The notes beneath the pieces are model-generated. The model did not search any database. It was not told where the DNA came from and saw only the letters and a program-made list of their open reading frames with translations. The position numbers and the translations under genes are program-made. A stretch of DNA of 64,000 nucleotides, from positions 62,001 through 126,000 of the forward strand of contig DHVE01000031.1 of assembly GCA_002412495.1 (NCBI GenBank), in the 5' to 3' direction. Shown one piece after another: positions 24,074 to 31,541 of the stretch (position 1 is its first letter; each line of letters starts with the position of its first letter). This DNA comes from Betaproteobacteria bacterium UBA5216 (GTDB lineage: Bacteria > Pseudomonadota > Gammaproteobacteria > Burkholderiales > SG8-41).

Positions 24074-25287
24074 CACGCCACCAGCGCCGCTTGTTTACGC
24101 GTCGCGAGCAAACCGATCACCAGCGCGCCCGCCAGCCAGCACGCCACCGGCGCCATGGCGAGCAACGGCGCGTAATCCGGCTCTTTCGGGATGCCCGCCA
24201 GCACGGTGGCGATGCGGCTCAAGGTCGCGAACGCCAGCGCAGCAAACAGCAGGCCCAACGCCAGACCTTCGCGCCCGGTACGCCCCGCATTCATGGCCGC
24301 TGTGAATCCGCACATCAGCATGCTGCCCCAGGCGCCGCCGGCAACCAGTTGCGCGGCGATCAACGTATCGAGCGACACCGCGCTCGCCGCCAGATAGGCA
24401 CCCGCCGCGCCGATGACGGCGGAAACCCCCATCACCTCCAGCGTCCCGAAGCGTTTGCACAGTGAACTGCCGGGCATCATCAACACGCTGAAGCCCACCC
24501 AGAACAGGGGCATCAGCCACTCCAGATCGGCGGGCTTGGCGAATTTCAGAAATTGCCCGGCGGTGTTGATTGAAAAATGAATCTGAAATCCGGCCGCCAG
24601 CAACAACAGGCCCAGCAAGAACGGCCAGGTGCGCCCGACCAGTTCCGGCGGATCGGGCGCAACGGCAGGCGGTGCGATGGGGCTGAGTTTCAACTGCTTT
24701 TCAATATAGACAATACCCGCCGTCGCCGCCAGCAGCGTGAGACTCGACAAGACAAACGGCACGCGCGGATCCACGTTTTTCAGCATCACACCCAGATACG
24801 GCGCGATCGCCCCGCCCGCCGCGAGGCCGCACAGCAGCAAGGTATTCAATCGTGGCACGCTCGGCGCCGCCGCATATTTGGAAAGCAGCACCCACGGCGG
24901 CGCGCGCAAGGCCGACGACGTCACCACCCAGATCAGCATCAGGCTCAGCGCCACCGTGGCGCCCAAATGCGCCATAAACGGAATCAGCAGAAACGCCACG
25001 CACGACACCGCCGTCATCACCATCATCAGCGGGCCGATTTTGCCAAGCGTGCGTTGCGCGCGATCCGCCGCCACACCAACGTAGATGTCCATCACCATGA
25101 ACACCAGTTGATCGGCAATCAGAATTTTCGGTGTGTAGCTAGCAGGTAGCCCTGCCGATTCCAGCAGCTTCGGCAGAAAAATGACGTAGAGGGTCCAGGT
25201 GGTAACGAATAAAAACTGCACCACCGCCATATAAAGCGCGATGCCTGCGGGCACCGCGGCCTTGCCATCAAGTCTTGTATCGCTCAT
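24073..25287 (-). CDS. MFS-type transporter
   Basis: A 404-residue protein with about twelve hydrophobic segments. It begins after a short cytoplasmic tail (MSDTRLDGKAAVPAG) and has a DRAQRTLGK-type loop after the second segment, the place of the major-facilitator A motif. The related GPH sugar-symporter family cannot be excluded. Its stop overlaps the start of the PLP enzyme gene as TGATG. The pairing suggests transport of the dehydratase substrate or product. The start ATG at 25287 lies beside a 232-bp gap with an AT-rich element. Confidence 0.87.
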   Translation of the reverse strand: MSDTRLDGKAAVPAGIALYMAVVQFLFVTTWTLYVIFLPKLLESAGLPASYTPKILIADQLVFMVMDIYVGVAADRAQRTLGKIGPLMMVMTAVSCVAFLLIPFMAHLGATVALSLMLIWVVTSSALRAPPWVLLSKYAAAPSVPRLNTLLLCGLAAGGAIAPYLGVMLKNVDPRVPFVLSSLTLLAATAGIVYIEKQLKLSPIAPPAVAPDPPELVGRTWPFLLGLLLLAAGFQIHFSINTAGQFLKFAKPADLEWLMPLFWVGFSVLMMPGSSLCKRFGTLEVMGVSAVIGAAGAYLAASAVSLDTLIAAQLVAGGAWGSMLMCGFTAAMNAGRTGREGLALGLLFAALAFATLSRIATVLAGIPKEPDYAPLLAMAPVACWLAGALVIGLLATRKQAALVA

Positions 25288-25458
25288 GCCGTTACCGTGA
25301 CAAATATCACGGGCTCAAAAATTGAAACGTCGAAAGATTGTCGGACATTGCGCGCAGCGTCAAATTTCCATCACTGGGGTGCCGCGAATGTGTCAACACG
25401 TCTCCTGGAAACCCTTGCGTACGGCGGTTTTCGCCTGCTGGGCACAAAAATTAAAAAC

Positions 25459-25477
25459 ATTTAAAAACAATTAGTTA
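25459..25477. repeat. AT-rich dispersed element, copy f
   Basis: CATTTAAAAACAATTAGTTA; its reverse complement contains AATTGTTTTTAAATG, matching copy e. It lies in the 25288-25567 divergent gap between the MFS and small-protein genes, where promoters for both are expected. Nothing else is evident in that gap. Confidence 0.6.
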
Positions 25478-25567
25478 CAGTGATTCCGGTAATACCACAC
25501 AACCCTATTTTGCACTGGCATGAATGCTGCAACAGGCAGGGCGTGGGACAACAAAATGGAGATGACA

Positions 25568-25795
25568 ATGATTTACAGCATGGATGATTATCGCAGGATC
25601 GACAACGAATATGACTCCGGCGCCGATTCGGATCGCCGCCGCCAGTACGAGCGTTTCGGCAACGCAGTGCCCAAGTTGCGGCGGGCAATGGTGGAACCGG
25701 AACTGCAGGACAGTCCGGATCTGCCGGTCGATTTCGACGACTTCGACGCCCGGGAATTTATCGAGCAGGCGTACTCGCTGGCAACTCAGATTTAG
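25568..25795 (+). CDS. Small acidic hypothetical protein
   Basis: A 75-residue protein beginning MIYSMDDYRRIDNEYDSG, with many Asp and Glu residues and a C-terminal DDFDAREFIEQAYSLATQI. The ATG at 25568 is chosen because GGAG lies six bases upstream; an earlier ATG at 25520 would add sixteen residues without support. It has no recognisable domain, signal peptide or membrane segment. A strong terminator follows 40 bases after the stop, supporting a real transcript. Its function is unknown. Confidence 0.6.
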   Translation: MIYSMDDYRRIDNEYDSGADSDRRRQYERFGNAVPKLRRAMVEPELQDSPDLPVDFDDFDAREFIEQAYSLATQI

Positions 25796-25836
25796 CGCGC
25801 CGCGGCGCTGGTTTCTCCGGTTGCACTCTCCCCATC

Positions 25837-25876
25837 GCGGGCCGCTTCCCCTCCATTTTGCGGCCCGCGTTTTTTT
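25837..25876 (+). terminator. Rho-independent terminator
   Basis: GCGGGCCGC at 25837-25845 pairs perfectly with GCGGCCCGC at 25860-25868, with a 14-base loop and a following run of seven T (25870-25876). It ends the small-protein transcript just before the convergent molybdenum-hydroxylase gene. Confidence 0.85.
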
Positions 25877-25884
25877 CCCGCCAG

Positions 25885-28008
25885 TTACGCTATTGCCGCG
25901 ATCAAGCGGTCGCGCGTGAACGGTATATCGCGCAACCGCACATTCGCTGCGTTAAATAACGCGTTGCCTATCGCCGCCGACACCGGCCCCTGCGTGCCCT
26001 CGCCCGCACCCACCGGTGGCAACTCCGGCCGGTTGATCAAAGCCACTTCGACCTCGGGCACCTCGGTAAACGACAGTATGGGATAGTCATCCCAGCTTTT
26101 CTGCGTAATATGTTCGCGGTCGTATTTCACCGCTTCTTTCAGCGTGAAGCTCACCGCTTGAATGATGCCACCTTCCATCTGGTTGATGACGCCATCGGTA
26201 TGAATCGCCTGCCCGACGTCGAATGCGCACCATAACTTGGGCACGCGCACGTCTTCGGCCAGCTCGACTTCCGCGATGATCGCCACGTAGGCCGCCGCGT
26301 TTTTGTAGCGCGCAAACCCGATGCCGCGCCCGCGCACCCCGTCGCCTTTCTGGTTGGCTTTCCAGCCAGCCATCGCCGCCACTTTCTCGATCACTGCGCG
26401 CGCGCGCGCATCCTTCAGATGGCGCAGCCGAAATTCAATCGGATCGACGTTGGCCGCGAGCGCCAGCTCATCCATGAACGATTCAATGGCAAACACATTG
26501 GTCTGACTGCCCAGCCCGCGCAGCGACGAGGTGCGGATAGGCGGATTCGCAATCAGGTGATTGGTCACGCGCTGGTTCGGATAGTCATAAATCGGAATCG
26601 CGTTGCGATGGCTGCCGCCGCCGGGCAACGGCGGATTGCCGGTCTGCGCGCGCTGCATGGGTTTTTCCAGATACCACGACGACATCAAATTGCTGCCCGG
26701 CCCGCGCCCCGGCCGCGAACTGTGGCCGTGACTCCACACGTCGAAGTGCCAAGACGCGATGTTGCCATCCTTGCCGAGCGTGGCACGGGTTTTCACCACC
26801 ATCGCGGAACTCACCGGCTCCCACATGAACTCCTCGTCGCGCATCCACTGCACGCGCACCGGCCGGCCCGGCGCCGCGCGCGCCAGCAAGGCCGCGTCCA
26901 GTGCCACATCATCAGCGCCGTTGTGGCCGTAGCAGCCCGCGCTTTCCATGTGATGAATCACCACGTCCTCCAGCGCCACGCCCAGCGCCGGCGCCATTTC
27001 GTCGCGCAGCAGATAAATGCCCTGGCTGTGCGACCACACGGTAAATTTTCCGCCGTTGCAAACCGCCACCGCGCACGACGGCGCCAGCGCGGCATGCGCG
27101 AGAAAATGGCGCGAGTATTCAGCCTCCAGCGTAGCCCCGCTCGCAGTAGTGTTGGCATCTTTCTTTTCGCTGATCACCTCCGTCTTCGCCGGCAGTTTCA
27201 GCAAATAGCGCGGATCGAATTCCGGCAGCTGCGCCACCGTCCGCCACTTCGCACTGCGCGCGAGACGGCGCTGCGCGCGGATCGCCTGTTCCTCTCGCTC
27301 GGCCACCACGCCGAGGTAGCTGCCGTCGCGTAGCACCGCCACCACACCCGGCATGGCACGCACCTCGTCCAGATCGACGTTGAGCAATTGTGCACCCGCG
27401 CTAGGCGGGCGTGACACGCGGCCATGCAACAGACCCGGCAAATCCATATCCTGCACGTAGCTCGGCACGCCGGTGACCTTGCGCGGAATATCCGCGCGCG
27501 GCGCGCTGCCGCCGACAATTTTGTGCAGCGTATGCGATTTCGGCGCGGTCTCGGCGGTAGCTTCGCGTTGCAACAGCGACTCGTCGGTGATGTCCCAGTA
27601 AGTGACGCTGCCGCCGCCGCGTGAGGTAATCGTGCCATCACTGACACTCAGTTGCTCCAGTGAAACGCCGAGTTTCGCGCCGGCGCGCGCCAACAGCAGC
27701 TCGCGGGCCTCGGCCGCGGCGTAACGAAACGCCATGCCGGATTCTTCAATGGAACGGCTGCCGGACGTGGTGCCTTCATTGGGACTTTGTGCGGTGTCCG
27801 CGGTCACCACGCGGATGCGTTCCAGATTGACATCGAGTTCTTCGGCGACAATTTGCGTCAGCGCGCTCAATATGCCCTGGCCGATTTCAATTTTGCCGGG
27901 ACGCATATCGACAGTGCCGTCGCGATTGATACTGAGCCAAGTCGCGAGCGAACGGTTGGTATCGAGGCTGCCAGGCAGTCTGCGCGGAGTGGTGGTTGCG
28001 TTGGCCAT
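25885..28008 (-). CDS. Molybdenum hydroxylase large subunit (IorB/NicB-like)
   Basis: A 707-residue molybdopterin-binding subunit of the xanthine dehydrogenase family. The ATG at 28008 has GAGGAAAT upstream and follows the small-subunit stop by two bases. Segments GKIEIGQGILSALTQIVAEEL and AGCYGHNGADDVALDAA match the isoquinoline-oxidoreductase-beta type. Near the C-terminus VGAGEGTQGPVSAAIGNALF carries the catalytic glutamate (GxGE). No twin-arginine leader is visible at the chosen start. Members hydroxylate N-heterocycles or oxidise aldehydes. No FAD subunit is encoded, so electrons would leave through the 2Fe-2S subunit, possibly to a cytochrome c. Confidence 0.9.
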   Translation of the reverse strand: MANATTTPRRLPGSLDTNRSLATWLSINRDGTVDMRPGKIEIGQGILSALTQIVAEELDVNLERIRVVTADTAQSPNEGTTSGSRSIEESGMAFRYAAAEARELLLARAGAKLGVSLEQLSVSDGTITSRGGGSVTYWDITDESLLQREATAETAPKSHTLHKIVGGSAPRADIPRKVTGVPSYVQDMDLPGLLHGRVSRPPSAGAQLLNVDLDEVRAMPGVVAVLRDGSYLGVVAEREEQAIRAQRRLARSAKWRTVAQLPEFDPRYLLKLPAKTEVISEKKDANTTASGATLEAEYSRHFLAHAALAPSCAVAVCNGGKFTVWSHSQGIYLLRDEMAPALGVALEDVVIHHMESAGCYGHNGADDVALDAALLARAAPGRPVRVQWMRDEEFMWEPVSSAMVVKTRATLGKDGNIASWHFDVWSHGHSSRPGRGPGSNLMSSWYLEKPMQRAQTGNPPLPGGGSHRNAIPIYDYPNQRVTNHLIANPPIRTSSLRGLGSQTNVFAIESFMDELALAANVDPIEFRLRHLKDARARAVIEKVAAMAGWKANQKGDGVRGRGIGFARYKNAAAYVAIIAEVELAEDVRVPKLWCAFDVGQAIHTDGVINQMEGGIIQAVSFTLKEAVKYDREHITQKSWDDYPILSFTEVPEVEVALINRPELPPVGAGEGTQGPVSAAIGNALFNAANVRLRDIPFTRDRLIAAIA

Positions 28009-28010
28009 GG

Positions 28011-28475
28011 TTATTTCCTCATCTCGATGGCGGCGCGTTTCACCGCGCGCAGTATGCGCTGATGGGTGCCGCAACGGCACAGGTTCTTGGACAGCGCACC
28101 GCGAATATCGGCGTCGTTGGCGTTCGGATTGGCATCGAGCAGGGCCTTGGCGGACATGATGATGCCGGTGGCGCAATAGCCACACTGTGCAGCCTGCTCT
28201 TCGACAAACGCGCGCTGTAACGGATGCGGATGATCGGCCGAACCGATGCCTTCAATGGTGGTAATCGATTTGCCCGCCACCGCCGACACCGGCACGTCGC
28301 ACGACTGCACCGGCTTGCCATCGATGATCACCATGCAGGTGCCGCACTGCCCCGCGCCACAGCCATAGCGCACGCCCTTGCAGCCGGCATCGTTGCGCAG
28401 CACATACAGTAACGGCGTTTCGTCGCTCGCCGTAACGGCGTGCGGGCGGCCGTTAATCGTGATACTTATGCCCAT
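28011..28475 (-). CDS. Molybdenum hydroxylase 2Fe-2S small subunit (IorA/NicA-like)
   Basis: A 154-residue electron-transfer subunit. The plant-type 2Fe-2S cluster cysteines are Cys39, Cys44, Cys47 and Cys59 (YGCGAGQCGTC). The second, four-helix cluster uses Cys98, Cys101, Cys133 and Cys135 (QCGYC and LCRCG). GAGGTGAG lies just before the ATG. It is cotranscribed with the large subunit, which starts two bases after its stop. It passes electrons from the molybdenum site to an external acceptor. Confidence 0.93.
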   Translation of the reverse strand: MGISITINGRPHAVTASDETPLLYVLRNDAGCKGVRYGCGAGQCGTCMVIIDGKPVQSCDVPVSAVAGKSITTIEGIGSADHPHPLQRAFVEEQAAQCGYCATGIIMSAKALLDANPNANDADIRGALSKNLCRCGTHQRILRAVKRAAIEMRK

Positions 28476-28494
28476 AACTCACCTCGTAAATTAT

Positions 28495-28512
28495 TATAAA
28501 AAACAAATGCTT
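28495..28512. repeat. AT-rich dispersed element, copy g
   Basis: TATAAAAAACAAATGCTT; the reverse complement contains AAGCATTTGTTTTTTATA. It lies immediately upstream of the ribosome site of the 2Fe-2S subunit gene, in the divergent gap to the YdcH-like gene. Confidence 0.55.
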
Positions 28513-28612
28513 GGATAGACACAGCCGCATCGGCGCACGCGCGGCCCGCTCGTGTTTTTGGATGCAGCGCCGTATACTACCCCTCCTTGAAAAACGTGCG
28601 GAGGAATACCTC

Positions 28613-28822
28613 ATGAGCCAGCCCGCCGACGTTGATGCGTTGAAAAACCGGATTGAACAACTTTCTCTCGAACACCGCGATCTGGATGATGTGATTGCCC
28701 GCCTGCTGGAGATCACGCCGCACGATCAGTTGCAAGTGCAGCGCCTGAAAAAACGCAAACTGTTTATCAAGGATCAGATCAGCGTGCTGGAACGGCAACT
28801 CACGCCGGACATACTGGCCTGA
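28613..28822 (+). CDS. YdcH/DUF465-family small protein
   Basis: A 69-residue helical protein of the YdcH (DUF465) family, MSQPADVDALKNRIEQL onward, with heptad spacing suggesting a short antiparallel coiled coil (EHRDLDDVI, then LKKRKLFIKDQI). The ATG at 28613 follows GGAGGAAT. A TATACT at 28573-28578 could be its -10 element. The role of the family is not established. It is convergent with dsbB. Confidence 0.85.
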   Translation: MSQPADVDALKNRIEQLSLEHRDLDDVIARLLEITPHDQLQVQRLKKRKLFIKDQISVLERQLTPDILA

Positions 28823-28845
28823 TTTTTACGGTCTGCGGTCCCTGG

Positions 28846-29349
28846 TCAACTTTCTACTGCGCGCGGCTTGCGCAGCGCCAGGTACAACGCAAACAGTCCC
28901 AGCGCCACCAACCATAGCAACGACCAGCCGGCGATCGTCAGCCCCAAAAATTTCCAGCCCGCCTCGGCGCATTCGCCCGAGCCCACCAGCACTTTGGTCA
29001 ACACGTCGGCCAGCGGGAATTTTTTCAGCATGTACTCCAACCCCGGTCCGCACGCCGGCACCTGATCCGCCGGCAGCAGTTGCAGCCATACGTGCCGCGC
29101 CGCCACCGCCGCGCCCAGTGCCGCCACCACGAACGCGGTGATGCCGTAGACCATCGTGCCGCGCCGCGCCGGACCGTGCAGCGCCGCCAGCAGAAACACC
29201 GTTGCCAGCACATAAAACGCCACACGCTGCACCATGCACAGCGGGCACGGGTTCTGCAATTCGACGTATTGCAGGTAATACGCGTATCCCAGCAAGCCGG
29301 CGCACAGCGCGAAGCCCGCCGCAAAACCTGTTCGAGCGGTAAGTGTCAT
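28846..29349 (-). CDS. dsbB: Disulfide bond formation protein B
   Basis: A 167-residue inner-membrane quinone reductase with four hydrophobic segments. The first periplasmic cysteine pair is CPLC in NPCPLCMVQR. The second pair is the separated Cys of VPACGPGL and GSGECAEAG. It reoxidises DsbA and passes electrons to ubiquinone. The ATG at 29349 gives the usual length and places the start before the first membrane segment. It is divergent from arfB across a 31-bp gap. Confidence 0.93.
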   Translation of the reverse strand: MTLTARTGFAAGFALCAGLLGYAYYLQYVELQNPCPLCMVQRVAFYVLATVFLLAALHGPARRGTMVYGITAFVVAALGAAVAARHVWLQLLPADQVPACGPGLEYMLKKFPLADVLTKVLVGSGECAEAGWKFLGLTIAGWSLLWLVALGLFALYLALRKPRAVES

Positions 29350-29380
29350 GACTGGCAGTTTACCGTAAACTGTTGGCGTC

Positions 29381-29803
29381 ATGATTCGCATAACCCGCGC
29401 CATCGCGTTGCAGGATTCGGAAATCGAAGAAACCTTCGTGCGCGCATCGGGTCCCGGCGGGCAGAACGTAAACAAGGTTTCCACCGCCGTGCAACTTAAG
29501 TTCGACGCCGCGCACTCGCCTTCGCTACCGGACGATGTGCGCGCACGGCTACTTGCGGCGGCAGGTAGCCGCGCGTCGGCCGATGGCGTCATTTTGATCA
29601 CCGCGCAACGTTTCCGGGTGCAAAGCCGCAACCGCGCCGACGCGCTGGAGCGACTGGTCGAGATGATCCGCGACGCCGCCCACAAGCCCAAGCCGCGCAA
29701 GGCGACGCGCCCATCGCGCGCCGCCAAGCGGCGCCGCCTAGAAGGCAAAAAACACCGCGGCGAGGTAAAGCGCGCGCGCAGCGGCAAGCCGGATTTTTCC
29801 TGA
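29381..29803 (+). CDS. arfB: Alternative ribosome-rescue factor ArfB (YaeJ)
   Basis: A 140-residue class-I release-factor-like protein. The catalytic GGQ lies in SGPGGQNVNKVST, and a basic C-terminal tail (KPRKATRPSRAAKRRR) would enter the mRNA channel of stalled ribosomes. It lacks the codon-recognition domain of full release factors. It hydrolyses peptidyl-tRNA on non-stop complexes. The gene is transcribed away from dsbB. Confidence 0.93.
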   Translation: MIRITRAIALQDSEIEETFVRASGPGGQNVNKVSTAVQLKFDAAHSPSLPDDVRARLLAAAGSRASADGVILITAQRFRVQSRNRADALERLVEMIRDAAHKPKPRKATRPSRAAKRRRLEGKKHRGEVKRARSGKPDFS

Positions 29804-30076
29804 GCGGCACCAACGAATTGACGCTGCGCAGGATCGTCGTCTAGACTGGCTCGAAGATACGCAATACGCATGACGGGAATCAGCAGACTTTCAGGGAATA
29901 ATCGCCTGTCGAGCGCTGTTTACCGTCGAGTTAAGCGTATGGCACAGAACCACCCGAAAACCAATAGCAGGCTGCCAGAGGGTTTGCACACGGTTATAAT
30001 GTGCGGTCGCAATAACTGTCGCATCATAGCAATATTTTCAAAAAAACGTTTTATTTCAATATATTAGGAGAACCGC

Positions 30077-30535
30077 ATGACGACAAAACTGGTTATTAGT
30101 GGTCTGGCGTTGCTGGTAGGCACCGGGTATGGCGCAGCCGCTTTGGCACAACAGAAGCCCGAAGTTCTGGTCAAACAACGCCAGTCCGCGATGACGCTGG
30201 TGGGCAAGTACTGGGGCCCGATCGCTGGCATGCCTTCCGGCAAAGCGCCGTACAACGCTGAAACCGTCACGCGTAACGCGGGCTATCTTGAAGTGCTGAG
30301 CAAAATGCCGTGGGACGGCTTTGCGGACAGCACCAAGGATGTGAAATCCGCAGCGCTGCCGGCCGTGTTTACCGATACCGCGAAGTTCAAGGAAGCCGGT
30401 GACCGCATGCAGAGCACGATCGCCCAGTTGGCCAAAGTGTCCAAGGGCGGCGACGAAGCGTCCGTCAAGGCAGCAATTGCCGATGTGGGCAAGACCTGCG
30501 CCGGTTGCCACGACAACTTCCGTCAAAAACAGTAA
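30077..30535 (+). CDS. Cytochrome c-prime (class II c-type cytochrome)
   Basis: A 152-residue periplasmic cytochrome. The signal peptide runs to AAALAQ, and the single haem motif CAGCH lies at the C-terminal end in GKTCAGCHDNFRQKQ, as is diagnostic for cytochrome c-prime. Mature length is about 127 residues, typical for the class. Members bind NO and are linked to its detoxification. TTAGGAGA precedes the ATG. It is followed by a hairpin terminator and a second cytochrome gene. Confidence 0.92.
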   Translation: MTTKLVISGLALLVGTGYGAAALAQQKPEVLVKQRQSAMTLVGKYWGPIAGMPSGKAPYNAETVTRNAGYLEVLSKMPWDGFADSTKDVKSAALPAVFTDTAKFKEAGDRMQSTIAQLAKVSKGGDEASVKAAIADVGKTCAGCHDNFRQKQ

Positions 30536-30552
30536 GTCAATCCCGGTTGAAC

Positions 30553-30578
30553 GAAAACCCCGCCACGGCGGGGTTTTC
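30553..30578 (+). terminator. Rho-independent terminator or attenuator
   Basis: ACCCCGC and GCGGGGT pair around a four-base loop, flanked by AAAA and TTTTC, between the two cytochrome genes. Readthrough would still permit transcription of the di-haem gene. Confidence 0.7.
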
Positions 30579-30599
30579 TCATTGGCGAGGAGCAAAGGC

Positions 30600-31502
30600 A
30601 TGACCAAGACCCTGAAATGCGTGATTCACGCCCGATTACTGGCGCTGGTGTTGTCGAGCTTGGCCACTTGCGCCGCCGCGCAGGGCAACACGCAGGCAGC
30701 GGCGTCAACCGCTGTCAAGCGCGGAGAATATCTCTCCAAGGCAGCCGGCTGCCTCGGCTGCCATACCGAAGAGAAGAAAGGCGCGGTGCCATACGCCGGT
30801 GGACGCGGGTTGAAAACGCCGTTCGGCACGTTTTACGGCCCGAATATCACACCGCATCCCACGGCCGGCATCGGCAAGTGGACAGAGGCCCACTTCGCGC
30901 GCGCGCTGCGTCACGGCGAGCGTCCGGATGGCGCCAATTATTTTCCGGCGTTCCCCTACCCGTCGTTCACCGGCATGACCGATGCCGACGTACGCGACTT
31001 GTGGGCTTATATGCGCACGCTACCTGCCAGCGCACAGCCCAGCCGCCCGCATGATGTGGGGTTTCCGTACAACCTGCGCTTTACGGTGACCGTCTGGAAG
31101 TGGCTGTTCTTTACGCCCGGCGCGTTCACGCCCGATCCCAAGGCCACGGCCATCGTTAATCGCGGCGCGTATCTCACCACCGCACTGGGCCATTGCGGTG
31201 AGTGCCACACGCCGCGCAATTTCATCGGCGGTACGCGCAAGGATCGTTTCCTCGCCGGCGGCAAAGGCCCCGAAGGCAAGGACATTCCCAACCTCACGCC
31301 AACACGTCTGAAAAAACAATGGGGCGACAAGGACCTTGCGGATTTTCTGTCGACCGGACTCACGCCCGACGGCGATGTGCCCGCCGAAGCGATGGGCGAA
31401 GTCATCCGCAATACCACCGGGCAACTGACGGCGGCCGACCTCGCGGCCATGATTGCGTATCTGCGTTCACTGCCCGCGATTGCGGACGAGAAGAAAAAAT
31501 AA
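30600..31502 (+). CDS. Di-haem cytochrome c
   Basis: A 300-residue periplasmic cytochrome with a signal peptide ending CAAAQ. Two haem motifs are visible, CLGCH near residue 57 and CGECH near residue 201. Segments such as YGPNITPHPTAGIGKW and FLSTGLTPDGD match the cytochrome subunits of alcohol and aldehyde dehydrogenases. The ATG at 30600 follows GAGGAG. No catalytic subunit is adjacent on this strand, but the two-subunit molybdenum hydroxylase 2.1 kb away lacks its own acceptor and is a candidate partner (inference). Confidence 0.88.
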   Translation: MTKTLKCVIHARLLALVLSSLATCAAAQGNTQAAASTAVKRGEYLSKAAGCLGCHTEEKKGAVPYAGGRGLKTPFGTFYGPNITPHPTAGIGKWTEAHFARALRHGERPDGANYFPAFPYPSFTGMTDADVRDLWAYMRTLPASAQPSRPHDVGFPYNLRFTVTVWKWLFFTPGAFTPDPKATAIVNRGAYLTTALGHCGECHTPRNFIGGTRKDRFLAGGKGPEGKDIPNLTPTRLKKQWGDKDLADFLSTGLTPDGDVPAEAMGEVIRNTTGQLTAADLAAMIAYLRSLPAIADEKKK

Positions 31503-31505
31503 CCT

Positions 31506-31527
31506 GCGAGCGGCACGTGCCGCTCGC
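31506..31527. terminator. Perfect 22-bp palindrome between convergent genes
   Basis: GCGAGCGGCAC followed by its exact complement forms an 11-bp-arm hairpin with no loop bases unpaired in duplex DNA. It lies between the di-haem cytochrome stop and the Aas-like stop. On the minus strand it is followed by AGGTTATTTTTTC, so it probably ends the Aas-like transcript. Confidence 0.6.
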
Positions 31528-31541
31528 GCGAAACAGCACCA

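Noticed and set aside
18260..28475. A nicotine or pyridine degradation pathway
   Set aside because: The hydrolase and NicA/NicB-like subunits are suggestive, but they are about 6 kb apart and in different transcription units. No other pathway genes are present, and both families act on many substrates.
29870..30067. Short plus-strand open frame upstream of cytochrome c-prime
   Set aside because: No ribosome site, no known motif, atypical composition. The stretch is more likely the promoter and leader region of the cytochrome gene.
31506..31527. Restriction-modification or recombination site
   Set aside because: The perfect palindrome is best explained as a terminator hairpin between convergent genes, given the downstream T-rich stretch on the minus strand.
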